Part shown: positions 34,886 to 46,448 of the stretch, one piece after another
How positions within the stretch are numbered: the first letter of the stretch is position 1
Layout: every line of letters begins with the position of its first letter
From: Diospyros lotus
Lineage: Eukaryota > Streptophyta > Magnoliopsida > Ericales > Ebenaceae
Length of the DNA stretch: 64,000 bases
Direction of reading: 5' to 3'
NCBI RefSeq assembly: GCF_014633365.1
Contig: NC_068338.1
Coordinates: forward strand, 18,610,616 to 18,674,615
Notes under the pieces: model-generated
Database searches by the model: none
What the model was told of the DNA's origin: nothing
Seen by the model: the letters and a program-made list of their open reading frames with translations, nothing else
Translations under genes and position numbers: made by a program

Positions 34886-35733
34886 CATTGTTGTTAAAAT
34901 CCCGATTTTACGCGTACGATTTTACGATTTTACGATTCGAAAACCCCCAAACGATTCAAATCCCATGTAAAATCCAATTTGGGATAAAATCCTATAAAAT
35001 CTCGATTTTACATATACGATTTTACGATTTTACGTTTCAGAGATCCCCGAACGATTTTACGATTCAAAGACCTCTATTGATTTAAGTCGTAATTTAGAGG
35101 ATGCTTCCAACGTCTCAATGTCACATAGCATCTGACATTGGAACTTATGCAATGAATTGTTATATTTTACCTCTAAATTGAAACTTGATTTAACATTGAT
35201 TACATAAATTCCAATGTCACATAACATCTAACATTAATTGCATAAGTTCCAATTTACTTGATTTAAATTATAATTTTTACTTGATTTAACATTGATTGCA
35301 TAAGTAAATCAAGACAAACAAGTAATTAATTAATGGACCACCCAACCCCAAATTGGGATATTACTTGATTTAATCAATGTTAAATCAAGAAAAAATAACA
35401 ATCTAAATTTAATGGAAGACATTGGAAGCATCCTCTAAAGAATTTTAAGCTATATTTTACCTCTAAATTACCTATATTTTGCCTCTAAATTGCCTATACC
35501 AACCTGCTAGTTTTTGAGCTATATTTGGGAAGTATCATTTTTTGAATTATAATAAGGAATAATTAAGTTATTAAATAATATTAATTCATTTTTTATAAAA
35601 TTATATTATTATAAACATATATTTACAAAAATTAAAGAGTATTTTTAATTATCTCTAAAATCTTACGATTTTACGATCCGATTTTATGGACCCTTTATCG
35701 ATCCCACTTAAAATCTCGATTTTAACAACCTTG
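34886..35733. mobile_element. Nested hAT-type MITE, 848 bp
   Basis: Ends CATTGTTGTTAAAATC and GATTTTAACAACCTTG (14/16 inverted match), with a perfect 8-bp duplication AGTAAAAG (34878-34885, 35734-35741). Subterminal DNA repeats ACGATTTTACGATTTTACG many times at both ends. Inside the Tip100-like element, so younger than it. Confidence 0.85.
35094..35438. mobile_element. Small inverted-repeat element nested in the MITE
   Basis: TTTAGAGGATGCTTCCAACG at the left returns as the complement ATTGGAAGCATCCTCTAAA at the right. Inner words such as TGACATTGGAACTTATGCAA also recur inverted. No clear target duplication, so it may be an insertion or an inverted core of the host MITE. Confidence 0.55.
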
Positions 35734-35839
35734 AGTAAAAGTAATTGCTAAAAATTCTAAAAGACTTACTTTCTTATATATCAAGATTACTTTCACGGTG
35801 AAAATATGATCAGATCCAAGATTACACGACTATATTTTA

Positions 35840-36228
35840 TAAAATGAATGATTTATAAATATATTCTTGAGAGAAAATAAAAAGGAAAGAGGTTGGAAAA
35901 ATGGCGTTTGGGCTTTTAGATTTTCGACCGGGAAGTGGAGGAGACTGTGGGTGGGGGAGGAGAGAGATTAGTGTTGGATAAAATTTATAATAAATATAAT
36001 TATTATAATTTTTAATTTTGTTAGAGTGGGGGAGCTGAGAGTTTAATATGGGAGACATTTAAAGTAAATATAATATTTAATTTGGTTGGGAGGGACGATT
36101 TTCCAGATTCTTGGTGGTGGTGGGGTGAGGGTGAGGGTAGGGGAAATGGAGGAAAGAGATTGGGAGGGCAAAATATATATTTTAAATAAATATAATATAT
36201 ATTCTTAATTTTGTCTGAGCTTGGGGGA
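35840..36228. repeat. Imperfect tandem repeat with G-rich tract
   Basis: About three units combine an AAATAAATATAATA-type AT block with a TTAATTTTGTTGGAGTGGGGGAG-type G-rich block. A run with four groups of at least three G (36122-36143) fits the G-quadruplex pattern. Inside the Tip100-like element, left of the solo LTR. Confidence 0.5.
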
Positions 36229-38747
36229 TGTAATATCCCATGTTCGTATAAGGTTGTCATATAATTTCGATGAGTTTAGAATACTGAAAAATCGGTTTGA
36301 TAGCAATTATAAGTATCAAATCGACTGCAGAGAATGTCTCAGAGTGAAATTGTCCAAGGAAAATAATATGGTCTTGATGAGCGTTCCGAGATATGATTTA
36401 TGGTATTGAAAGAAATCGGATCGGGAACGATTTTTGGTACAGCTAAAATACAACTGCCATTTAGGCTGTAAAACCGAATTATCGTAGGAGACTCTCGAAA
36501 AATCAACGGAACCCTAGGGAGGCTCCGATTTTGCGTAATGAGCAACCCTTCGGTGGTTTCGAGATGGAACAACAGCCCAGTGAGGACATTTGGCGGAATT
36601 GTCTTTATCGAGTAAATCTTGGATTATTAATTTTGCGTTTTCTGTATTAAAATGCAATTTAATTTAGTGTTCGAGGGTATAATTGAAATTACGAAGTTAC
36701 CCAAGTGATATAAGATGAAAATTGGAATTTAATGGTATAATTTCTTATAAATATTAGTGTAATATATATAATTATATACATATATATATGTAGGTTCGTA
36801 GCAGCAGGGGGCGTGAAGCCACGCCTCTGCAAATTTCTCATGCCCTGCAAGCTTGGCCCATGCCTCTGCCAATTGTGCCATACCCTGCAACCCATTTCCT
36901 GCAACATTTGGAAGATTTTTCAAGCCAAGAGTGGCGTCCAAGGCTGATTTGGGGGCGATGAAATGCCTATAAATAGGCATGAAGCTTGGCAAAATGAGAA
37001 GCAGCAAGGAGATCGAGAGAGAGAGAGAGTTGAGTGAGAGAGGGAGGCCTGTTGGTGGCGGCCCAAAGCAGCAAGCTTCAAGCGGCCATGGCTGTAAGTT
37101 CAAGTGGAGCAGGGGCAGCCATGGCAGCAACCATCGCGGCAGTAAGCTGGGCGACACGAGCAGGGGAGGGTCGAGGCAGTAAGGGGCGGCCAACGGAAGT
37201 GCGCGGTGGTGTGGGCAAGCGACAGTGAGGCAGCCATGCGGGCAGGCGCACTGTGCTCGCTAGTACGTTGTAGTGGAAGAAGAAGAAAGGAGAGGAAGAA
37301 AAAGAGAAGATAAGGAAGAAGAAGAAGAAGAAGAAGAAGAGAAGGAAGAAGAAAGAAAGAAAGAAAAGAAAAGAAAGAAGAAGAAAGAAAAAAAGAAGAA
37401 GCAGAGGAGTTGCACGCGGGAGGAAGAAGAAGGGAAGAAAAAAAAAGAAAAGAAAAAGAAAGGAAAAGAAAAGAAAAAAAAATGGAGAAAATTCTTGAAA
37501 AAATAGGATTTGGTAATTTATTATTATTCTGAAGATTTTGGCAAAGAAAAATTCTTCGGGCTTGCGTTTCGAGATTAGGGCACGCATACTGAGGAAGCTG
37601 GAGATGCTAAGTTGAGGTGAGTAAAATTTCCTAAAAAATTCCAAAAATTCAAGAATATTATTTTATGAATTTTTATAGTGATATATTTGAAAAAATATTT
37701 TAGAAATATTTAGTTTGGATTTATTGAGGAAAAATAGGAAGAAATAGAAAGAAAAATAAAGAAAATGCAAGAAATTATGAAAAAATAGTTTTAATGCTTA
37801 AATATGGTGATTATGATGCTTTGATAATTAAGTTGAAGTGATTTGTACGAATTTTGAGGTTGGCACGCAAATGAAGGTGATGCACATATTTTGAGGCAAG
37901 ACACGAATATCGAGGTAAGTGGTACTTTCTAACTATATTTAATTTTATGGAAAATGGTTGGTTTTAGGTGATTTATATTTCAAATCCCAATCCTCGGGAA
38001 TGCTTTCATGCATCATATTGACATGCTTTGATATGTATCCATCACGTAGACTGCATACATGACATGTTATGAAATGCATATATACACGTTGATATCATTG
38101 ATCACACGCATTGAGGCCGTAGGGAGTACGAACTAGCACCGCTACTTTACCAAGGGTGTCCCGAGACACCCCGACTTCGAAAGAGGTGGCCGTAAGAATG
38201 ATAGATAGCATGAGGGGTGCAGTTGACACCTACGATGAGTAAGACATTGCATACACACATGATATAACATTATGTACCCTTACTTAGATGGTTCATCATC
38301 TAACTTGGGCTTTGCCCCTGAAATATTCAAACGTTTCAGATGGAGATTGTAGCAGATACGAGGATAAATGAGGCATGAAATGGTATTTAGCAAGGTGCAT
38401 GAAATGTATGTTATGTAGCCTATGTATTTAAGTTTTGCTACTTTGAATTCTGAACGTTTTGAGGAATAATGATGTATAATCTTGTTTAGGGTTAATGTTA
38501 GATGATAACTTATGTTTTGCATAAAGTTTGTTGAGGAACGATGATTTAATGATCAATGTTAAGATATCAGGTTCGATTATTGTTTTCGCATTTGATGTGT
38601 ATAATGATTCTCTTTCGAGATAAATGATTGAGAATTCTGGGACGGATTCGAGGTATGACGTGATTTAGGATTAGTTCGAAAGGAAAAAATTTTATTGTCC
38701 CGGAATTGTCCCAAGTTATAATGCGCCCGAGAAAGCAAGGCGTTACA
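36229..38747 (+). mobile_element. Solo LTR, 2,519 bp
   Basis: Starts TGTAATATCCCA, ends AAGGCGTTACA. It is flanked by GGGGA (36224-36228) and GGGGG (38748-38752), 4/5. TATA box TATAAATA at 36968-36975, followed by a GA-rich probable transcript start with (GA)n near 37015. A long purine tract (AAGAAG/AAAGAA) spans 37273-37500. Start and end sequences match the solo LTR at 26397-28279 in inverted orientation. The 188-residue minus-strand frame over the purine tract is low complexity and is not a gene. Confidence 0.75.
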
Positions 38748-38797
38748 GGGGGGTAGCAGCCCTCTGGCCATATGGTAAATCCACCCCTGAGTGTGTT

Positions 38798-40489
38798 TCA
38801 GATTTCTAAATGGAAATAGTTAATCGGTTTGAAAGACTGTCAATAGTTTCTTCATTAACATGTTTAAACAATTAGTTTTTACAGGCATTAAATGCTCCAA
38901 TGGCTACTAAAATGACTAATTAATTCAAAGTATAGGAGAAACCTATAAATATCAGCTCAAGAATACACTAGAGAAGTGGATCAAGATATAGAAGCTTACA
39001 AGTGTTCTTACTTTTCTCACTATTGCGCTTGTACTTTCAATATTTCACTTAACTAAAATTGTATATTATTTGTAATTTGTTGTTAAAATATTGCTACATA
39101 TTTTAGAGAGATCTTTATAACTGAGAGTGCCAAGTTTTAGATTATTTTATTTGTAAGTTGTGTTGTATTTTCTAACAATTTGTTAGAAAGCTTACTTAGG
39201 TATAAGTATGAGAGTGTATATTTCTAATGGTTTGCTAGAGGGCCTACTCAATTCAAGTAGAATGTTTTATTGGATTGAGAAAATTTTCAAAAGATAGTTG
39301 GGGAATAGAGGTAAGTAGGGTTTGTCTAACTACGATAAATCTTTGTGTCTCCTGCTTTCTGTATTGTCAATTTTTTTGTTTATTCCCTACTTTTATATTT
39401 ATTTTGCAAACAATTACAATTTTTTTTAAAATCATAAATACTCAATTCATTTCCTTTTTGAGTGTGAGGTGCGATTAGATTATACAAATCTAATAGAGAA
39501 ATTACGAGAAAATGCCTCAAGTGTTCTTTTAAGTTACCATGATAAGTAATGAAGTGTTCTTTTAAGTTACCATGATAAGTAATGATGTTTTACATCTATG
39601 GAGGCCTAAAGTAGGTAGGAGTCTATCTTTTTGTAGATTGTTATCTTCTTATCATGTCCAACTTGGAATCCTTGTTTAAAAGTATGAATCTCTCTTTCTT
39701 TTTCTTTTTTTAATCTTTATCTTTGGATTTTGAGAGATGATGATTGTTATCTTGTAATTGTTGAGGTGTCATTTGAGATGCGGGGACTTCTGCTGTGTTC
39801 TTTGTGTGGTTTGTCTTGATGATGTAAGTAGTGAGGTGCCATGTGTCATCATATTATAGAATGATGGGTTTTGACTACATGAAGCTTATTAATAAGCTTC
39901 ATGGTGGTCAACCTTAATATATACATTTCATACAAACTTTACCTCATGGTGGTCAAGCTAATTAAAAAGTAGGAATCTATCTTCTTGTGGTGGTCAAGGC
40001 CTCAAGCCCTTCAACATGAGCCTTGGCTAATAGACTCTTAACATGTTGGGAGGAAATATATCAATATTTCACTTAAAAGTGAAGTTTGCTACACTATAAG
40101 GTGTTAAAAGGAGATGAAAAGCAACTAATAGATATTAAAGGAATGCTACATAATGGGGTTAATACATAATGTATCCATTCTTATGCATGTGAGGAATGCT
40201 ATGGCTAAGTGTAGAAGCTTTGCTAGCATTGGATGGTGAAGATAAGACCCTAATAGAGTAAAGAGAATACTTAGGCTTGGATATATGAGCTTAAGCAATT
40301 AGATGGTACAACCTTCTCACACACACTCATGGACAACAAACATTTGAGAAATAATATGTCGATAGAAGAGTTATGCATTTCCTTTCCAAAAAAAAAATGA
40401 TAAACTATGTGTTCAGTTCTCAATTTTGTATTTTGGGAAATTGTTACATAAAAAACTTGCTAACATGGTATTAGTTGGCAATGAACCCA
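38798..40489. other. Intergenic, no gene; 33-bp tandem duplication
   Basis: A unit of 33 bp (AAGTGTTCTTTTAAGTTACC...) occurs twice in tandem at 39519-39584. TATAAATA near 38943 and the following sequence are reminiscent of an LTR promoter but no partner was found. No coding sequence recognised. Confidence 0.45.
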
Positions 40490-41095
40490 TAAAGCCTCTT
40501 GAAAACTATTCCACACAAATATCTATGTACTCACTCGTAGAGAGTAAGTGGTGCACCTTACATGCCCCTAGGGGATAGGTCGAGTAGTTAGATGAGCAAT
40601 ATGTCGGTGTTAATCTGATGGGTTGCGAGTTCAATCCTCGCCCTGCGTAAGGGCCAAAGACCTAATTTGCGATTTATCTCCCCTAATGTAATCGATGGCA
40701 CAAACATCGGAGGTCTCGCAAGAATGATCATCCCAAATGGTGCACCCTAGATGCCTTGGATTACACCATCATGAAATGATTAAACCCACTTACTAGTAGG
40801 GAGATAGTGGTGCACCCTAAGTGACTTATGGAACACTACTATGAAATGATATAACCTACTCATTAGTAGGTAGTTAGTATTGCACCCCAAATACTTCAGG
40901 GAACAACATTATGAAATAATCTAATTTACTTACCTAGTAAGAAATTAATGGTGTAACCTATTCACCTCAAGGGGCATCATCACATAATGGCTTATTTAGA
41001 TTGCATAGTAGGAAGTTAGTGGCGTATTTAATGCTATAAGGAACTACATGTAATTCCTAATCTACTTATATTGGTAGGGAACCACTGGTGCCTTT
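40490..41095. repeat. Minisatellite of about 70-bp units, split by a SINE
   Basis: Units begin GGTGCACC or a variant at 40739, 40809, 40879, 40950, 41021 and 41087. Each carries an ATGAAATGAT...CCTACTTA...TAGTAGG consensus. An earlier unit start at 40550 is separated from 40739 by the SINE. Divergence increases towards the right end. Confidence 0.75.
40567..40738 (+). mobile_element. tRNA-derived SINE inside the minisatellite
   Basis: A-box-like TAGGTCGAGTAGTTAG (40576-40591) and B box GAGTTCAATCC (40627-40637). It is bounded by GGTGCACCTTACATGCC (40550-40566) and GGTGCACCCTAGATGCC (40739-40755), 15/17. These could be the target duplication or simply adjacent array units. Confidence 0.65.
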
Positions 41096-41593
41096 GTCAG
41101 GGAGCATTATCGTACATACTATCATACCATATTATATACCCATTCCATCCCACATTATAATAGAGTAATACACTATGCTACATTATTGAACAAAGTTGAG
41201 AACTTAAAAAAGGTATTGTAAGAGAGGGAGAATAAAGAGGAGTCCGCAAATAACTCCTTGTAAAAGGCAAAAAAACAAGAAAAGCATTAAAAAACAAGTC
41301 CTAAAGACAATTCCTTGAAAAAAAATTATAGCGATTAAACCCTGCTTAAGAAGCCTAAGCTAGGAAAAAACTCCCAACCACCAGAGAGGAGATACCCCAC
41401 TTAACATGGGTGCTCTCTTCTAGGTGAGGTGTAAAATATTTTTTCTGCTTGGCAGGGACCTTATTGCCAAGAAAGGAAATGCTTTAATTGGGTAAGGAAG
41501 TCCCTATTAGACAGGAAAATAATTCTTTGGCTTTTATCATATTTAAGAGGACAAAATCTTAGAGAGAGTGGGTGTGAGTACACGCAGCGTGTG
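41096..41593. other. Intergenic, no gene
   Basis: No feature recognised apart from a (GT)n run immediately before the LTR start near 41588-41598. Confidence 0.5.
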
Positions 41594-41595
41594 TG

Positions 41596-42506
41596 TGTAA
41601 GGGTCCCTCACCCAAGAGAGGACCATCGGAGCCACTCATTAAACATGAATAACTTAACTATCGATTTTATGATTCCTAATAAGACCCAAAGGTATGACGA
41701 GTTTTCGAGTTTATCTTCATAGGTTTCGGGTCGGGATTAAAGTATCGTCCAAAGTACCACTCATTGGCAGCCCATTTAGAAGTCGGGTCATAAGCCATTA
41801 GTTAAGCCTTTGGAGGAGAAATGGGCTAAGCCCATTTGCTCAAGGCTTAAGAAAGCCCAATTAGCCTAAGCCCATTCTCTTGTTTGCCTTACCCTAGGGT
41901 TGTCATATAAAAGGGCTTTTTCCTTTCCTTGTTGCCTTTATTGATGCCCTTATTGACGATCGATTCTCTCCCTCTCTTTGTTCGCCCGATTGTTTCCTTT
42001 GATGGCCGATCTTCGTGAGTCTTCCTTTCCTTTCTTGGTCCAATCCCTCTTTCCATGGCAGTGGTCTTCCGTTACTTGCGAATCCCTTGGTTGATCCGTT
42101 GGTGATCCCTATTTATATTATTGGTCGGCATTCTCTAAGGTAAGCTCTCGACCTACTATTGTTGATTCCATCTTCTTTGTGAGGGGTGCTCTCTGTTCCT
42201 TGGTAGATCGTTTTGTGAGTGACCTTTGGGTGGTTTTTTGGAGAGTTGTCAATCGGCTAAGAGGGTTTGAGCATTTGAGGGATTCAATTCTTAGGGATTT
42301 AGGGTTTCTCTGTGGTTTGGTGGCCTTATTTGATTGGCGTTAACTGAGTGGCACTTTCTGGACAAACACAAATATGAGCCTTGAATAATTTTCAATTCGA
42401 TCAACAGGGAGTTCTATATTTATGTTTTTCGTGTTCTCATTTTGGTATTCTGGTTTTGATTATTATCAGTACTAACCATTTGTTTTGTAAGTATTTTTTC
42501 GCAACA
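41596..42506 (+). repeat. 5' LTR of the second copia element
   Basis: Starts TGTAAGGGTCCCTC, ends CGCAACA two bases before the primer-binding site. TATAAAAG at 41906-41913. Part of it (41700-41900) is shared with 7840-8125. Confidence 0.7.
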
Positions 42507-42508
42507 AA

Positions 42509-42520
42509 TGGTATTAGAGC
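42509..42520 (+). other. Primer-binding site (initiator Met tRNA type)
   Basis: TGGTATTAGAGC, one base from the usual TGGTATCAGAGC, placed two bases after the LTR end. Confidence 0.8.
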
Positions 42521-43618
42521 CTTGTGTGTCTCCTGGGTTGTGCGAAATCAAAACTAATCGAAAAAACCCTCTGGTTTTCTTAGTTAATTTTACACGGTAA
42601 GAGTTTTAGGGTTTAAGTTGAATTTAAATCGTTTAACTTCAATTGCTTTGTGCAGTGGGTGATTCAGGGTAAACCAACCCTGTATCCATGATTGTCCGAT
42701 TGAGTAGCATCCCCTTGACTGACGAGTGCCAACCCGCTCACCGCCCGACAGCGGCGCATGTAGTTGCAGGGTGCTACGCGTGGAGGCTGGTAAGTCCTCT
42801 AGATCTGACCCGTGTTCATACTAGATCTCATATTTGAGATTTGGCCTAGTAAATTAGTATCAACTTGTTTGAGATTTTTTCATTCAGTTTCAGTTCTGTG
42901 AAATTCCTTTCTGTGCTTATATATAATTTACTGTGTGCAATTTATTCAGATAATCTGTTGTGTGGATGGAATGCTTAAACATAAAAACACATATGAGATT
43001 ATATCCCCTGAAGATATTGGGCTTTACCGGGCTAACGAGTCTGGTATTGTCCTCAGGAAACTCAGGTATGCTATTTCTAGGTGTATATTTCCCAGATTGT
43101 AAGTTTTATTGATTTATGTTTCCTGGCCTTATTTTTTTGTTTGTTTTGCTTCTTTTTTTTATGCATTTTTTCCTTGTGAAGTTGGTTTTTTATGTTTGTT
43201 GTGTTCAATTGTTCCCCCCCGCCCTTCTTTCTTTTTGGCCTTTTATATATCCTACTCTTGTATATTTTCTTCATTTCTTTTGAACAGCCATGAGAACAAA
43301 ATGTGTTATCACATGCTAAATTATCACCAATCATCTTGCACTTAAGTGTTAGATGCACTATTGTTGGGAAAATGAAATTGAGAATTCATAGCTAAAATGC
43401 CAAAATATTTGTTATTTTGTGCCTATATAGCTTGCTATGTGCAATCAGTTTCAGAATACTGTTTTTGTTAGATTAATTTATCTGTCTCTATTTAATCCTG
43501 TTCCTATTTTGATTTGTTATCCCTCTGTGAATTTCTACCTTAGTTAAATTTAAATTGTGTGTTTGCATTAAGTTAACTAGGCTATATATTCCTTGTGTAA
43601 TACATATACTTAGTGAAT

Positions 43619-43990
43619 ATGACTACATACTTCGAATTGGGGGTTTTCAATGGGAAGGGGGATTTCTCTATATGACAACAAAAAATGAAGAAAATTTTAG
43701 TATAACAAAAAGTCTCTAAGGCTATAGATGGAAAATATTCTGAAGGTACTAAAGAGGAACAAAAACTTGAAACTGATGAATTAGCCTATACTTCTATAAT
43801 CTTGCATCTCTCTAATTCAGTGTTAAGGAAAGTAGGAAAACTTGACAGAACTAAACTTGACAAAATATCACGAATAAAATGCAATCTCAAATCGATATGT
43901 TTCATGTGTTCGTGAAAGACAGGGTTCTTACATAAGAATACACATCAATATGTTTAGTAAAAATATCACGAATAAAATGCACTAAACATA
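43619..43990 (+). pseudogene. Copia gag N-terminal fragment
   Basis: From ATG 43619 the frame reads FELGVFNGKGDFSI, then a TGA (43673-43675) where the family has Trp, then QQKMKKILV and a TAA where Gln is expected. ELAYTSIILHLSNSVLRK follows. This is the copia gag start (FDG/W-K-M pattern recalled from the family). Homology is lost after about 43860. Non-functional. Confidence 0.7.
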
Positions 43991-44189
43991 TCGATATGTG
44001 TAAGGGTCCCTCGCCCAAGAGAGGACCATAGGAGCCACTCATTAAACATGAATGACTTAACCCTTAACAACCCTAGAAGGGACAATTGGTTATTTTAATT
44101 ACCTAAGATGACCAACTACTTTTCCTCAAATAATATCCTTTTTGCTCACTAGTCATGCTAGCCTTTATGTCACATATTTGTTAGAGATT

Positions 44190-44700
44190 GATGTGGTGTG
44201 GCAAGAGATCGAGAGGGATATAGACTTTAATAGTGCAATTACTCTGTTATTTTAGCAAATTATGGGGTCATTCGAGGATAACTTGATCGCAATTTGTCTA
44301 TAGTGTTGTTCAATTGTGGCATGTGAGTTGATTTGGTGTCTAGCTATCGCACTTGCTTGGTGTGAACCCTTCAATTTTCACAAATAATGCCTATTGATGA
44401 TGCAAAAGATGACCATCAATATATTTGTTCGCAGAGCACAAGAGTTCGCTTGGACCATAGGTAGTATTTTAGGTTAACAAACCTACAAAACAAGGATTGT
44501 AAGGATTACCCAAGTGTTTGCTGGGAAAACCACTCCAAGGCCACAAATTGCTTAACGATTTAAGGTCAAGGGTACCTTGGCATAGTAGGCTAAGGGTGGG
44601 TTGAGGCTGATGGTGGCCTAATACGTGTCACTTGAGTAAGATTCGGGTGTTATTAGAAGTCTCCCACTTTCTTACTTCAATGTAATTGAAATGAGGGAAT
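44190..44700. repeat. Dispersed repeat, first copy (also at 50020-51770)
   Basis: CAAGAGATCGAGAGG, ACTTTAATRGTGC, CAATTTGTC, GGTGTCTAG and CTTGCTYGGTGTG occur in the same order at 50020-50215. TGGGTTGAGG...GGCCTAA at 44595 recurs at 51690. Identity of the parent element is unknown; no coding sequence. Confidence 0.6.
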
Positions 44701-44894
44701 AAAAGTAGTGTCATCCTCCTCACTTAAATTCGAGGTTGAAAATGGTTTATAAATGTGGAGTTTGAAGGTGGCTTACAAATATTAAGGTTAAGGGTAGCCT
44801 AGAAGTATTAAGGCCAATAAGGCCCATATTCCAGTTAGAATGCTTTGGCACTCATTGGTCTTTGGTGCTTTGGGAGTAACCTTGTTAATATACT

Positions 44895-45050
44895 CATTGC
44901 ACCTATTTGGGTGGTTTTTGTGGTGACACCAATGTTTGGGTACCTATGTTTATGGGCAATTTAGTAAAATATTACCCATGTTTAGGTAATTTAGCAAAAT
45001 GGTACCTATGTTTGGGTAATATAATGGTACCCGATCAAGGGATTAACACA
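44895..45050. repeat. Degenerate short tandem repeat (ACCYATGTTTGGGTA type)
   Basis: Units of about 30-40 bp around ACCTATGTTTGGGTAAT repeat three to four times. A related array (ACCCATGTTTGAGTAGTTAT) is at 47135-47240. Confidence 0.55.
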
Positions 45051-45111
45051 ATGTACTTTTTAGAGTAATGTTTTATATATACTATAGTTGTGGTCTAATT
45101 TGTTAAAGTTA

Positions 45112-46445
45112 CACTACAAAAAAATCAAAATTTAGCAGCGATTTTTTTGCATTTTGTGGCGATTAAAGTAATTTAGTGACGGGTTTTGAAAACCACCGCT
45201 ATATTAGGCATCGCGAAGCATTTAATGGCGATTTTCAACAATTACTGGAGTAGCCACAGCTAAATGCTATTTTTTGCGGTGGTTTAGGAATCGCTGCAAA
45301 CTAAGTGATTTAGCGACGATTTTTAAAATATTTAGCGGCAGTTTCAAAACTGCCACAAAAAAACTGCGAATTAAATTTGCAAAAAAATCAAAATTTTTGA
45401 ATTTTAGCGACAGTTTCCACCGCTATTTACTGCACCAGTGCACAAGTAAGCATCGAGGCTGCATGCCGGGCCGCAAGCCCACATGCCCGCTCACCACATG
45501 GCCATGCTGTAAATTTGATTTTTCGGCTTCTCTCTCTTCCCTGGATTCGAACCTGCAAACTCCCGTACGCACGTGCGTGGGCGAAACCATCTGATTTGTG
45601 AAGCCTCCTTATTATATATTTGCGCATATAAATTATATATTAAACCAATCTCATTTTCTAGAATTATATTCTATATTTTTAATATAAATTAAAAAACATA
45701 AATTAATTGATTATTTTTTAAATGAATAATGGACTAAATTTTAAATAAATTAATTGGATTAAATTAAATTAATTAATTGATTAAAAAATAAAAAAAGATT
45801 TATATATATTTTTTAAATTTCATTTTAAAATTATTAAAATTTTGCTGCATGTTTTTTTTTAAATTAATTTTTTAATGAATTTTTTATTTTTAATTATTTA
45901 ATTATTTTTTAAATTTAGCGGCATTTTCTAAAAATGGCAGCTAAATTGATTAAAAAATTATATTTTGTGACAATTTTGAAAAATCGCAGCAAAGATTAAT
46001 TTAATTATTTTTAATTATTTAATTATTTTTTGAATTTAGATGCAGTTTCTAAAAACTGCGCTAAATTGATTAAAAAATTGTATTTTGTAGTGATTTTGAA
46101 AAATCGCTGCGAACATTAATTTTATTTTTCAATTATTTTTTGAATTTAACGGCGATTTTTAAAAATTGCCACTAGATTGATTAAAAAATTGTATTTTGCG
46201 ACGATTTTGAAAAATTGCCGCAAATATTAACTTAATTTTTTTAGTTACTTAATTTTATTTGAATTTAGTGGTTATGTTTCCATAATTAAGTTTTAGCGAC
46301 AATTTTTCCAAAAAATATCAATTTTATTTTTTAATTATTTATTTATTTTCTGAATTTAGAGATGATTTTTTGAAAACCGCTGCAAAATACTATGTTTTGA
46401 TGTGGTTGTAGAAACCGCCGGCAAAAAATCAATTTTTTTGTAGTG
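45112..46445. mobile_element. Non-autonomous CACTA transposon, 1,334 bp
   Basis: Ends CACTACAAAAAAATC and TTTTTTTGTAGTG, with a perfect 3-bp duplication TTA (45109-45111, 46446-46448). These are diagnostic of CACTA (En/Spm). Subterminal motifs of the GCGGCGATTTTGAAAA / TTTGCGGCGATT kind recur many times inwards from both ends, the usual transposase-binding pattern. The core (45430-45620) is GC-richer and has no transposase. ORFs there are short. Confidence 0.9.
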
Positions 46446-46448
46446 TTA

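Larger units (their letters stand above)
34719..38789. mobile_element. Tip100-like hAT element, non-autonomous, with nested insertions
   Basis: TIR CAGGGGTGGAGCCA at the left and TAAATCCACCCCTG at the right, with a perfect 8-bp duplication AGTGTGTT (34711-34718, 38790-38797). CAGGGGYGGA ends are typical of the plant Tip100 group of hAT. Its own sequence is only about 0.7 kb once the nested MITE (34886-35733) and solo LTR (36229-38747) are removed. No transposase is present. Confidence 0.88.
41594..44068 (+). mobile_element. Ty1/copia element remnant, 3' truncated
   Basis: A 5' LTR of about 910 bp is followed by a primer-binding site, a leader of about 1.1 kb and a gag fragment. The first 70 bases of the LTR then recur at 43997-44068 (AAGGGTCCCTCGCCCAAGAG). 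Everything from mid-gag to the 3' LTR is deleted and the 3' LTR is truncated. The block AAAATATCACGAATAAAATGCA occurs twice (43864 and 43961) next to the break, consistent with an illegitimate rearrangement. Confidence 0.75.

Noticed and set aside
37078..37644. 188-codon minus-strand frame, Phe/Leu-rich
   Set aside because: Runs through the GAA/AAG purine tract of a solo LTR; it is low-complexity translation.
40490..41095. Evenly spaced repeats considered as a CRISPR array
   Set aside because: Plant context, diverged contiguous units without unique spacers; this is a minisatellite.
45542..45552. GGTTCGAATCC on the minus strand, considered as a tRNA gene
   Set aside because: No A box or acceptor-stem pairing at the right spacing; at most a B-box-like word.
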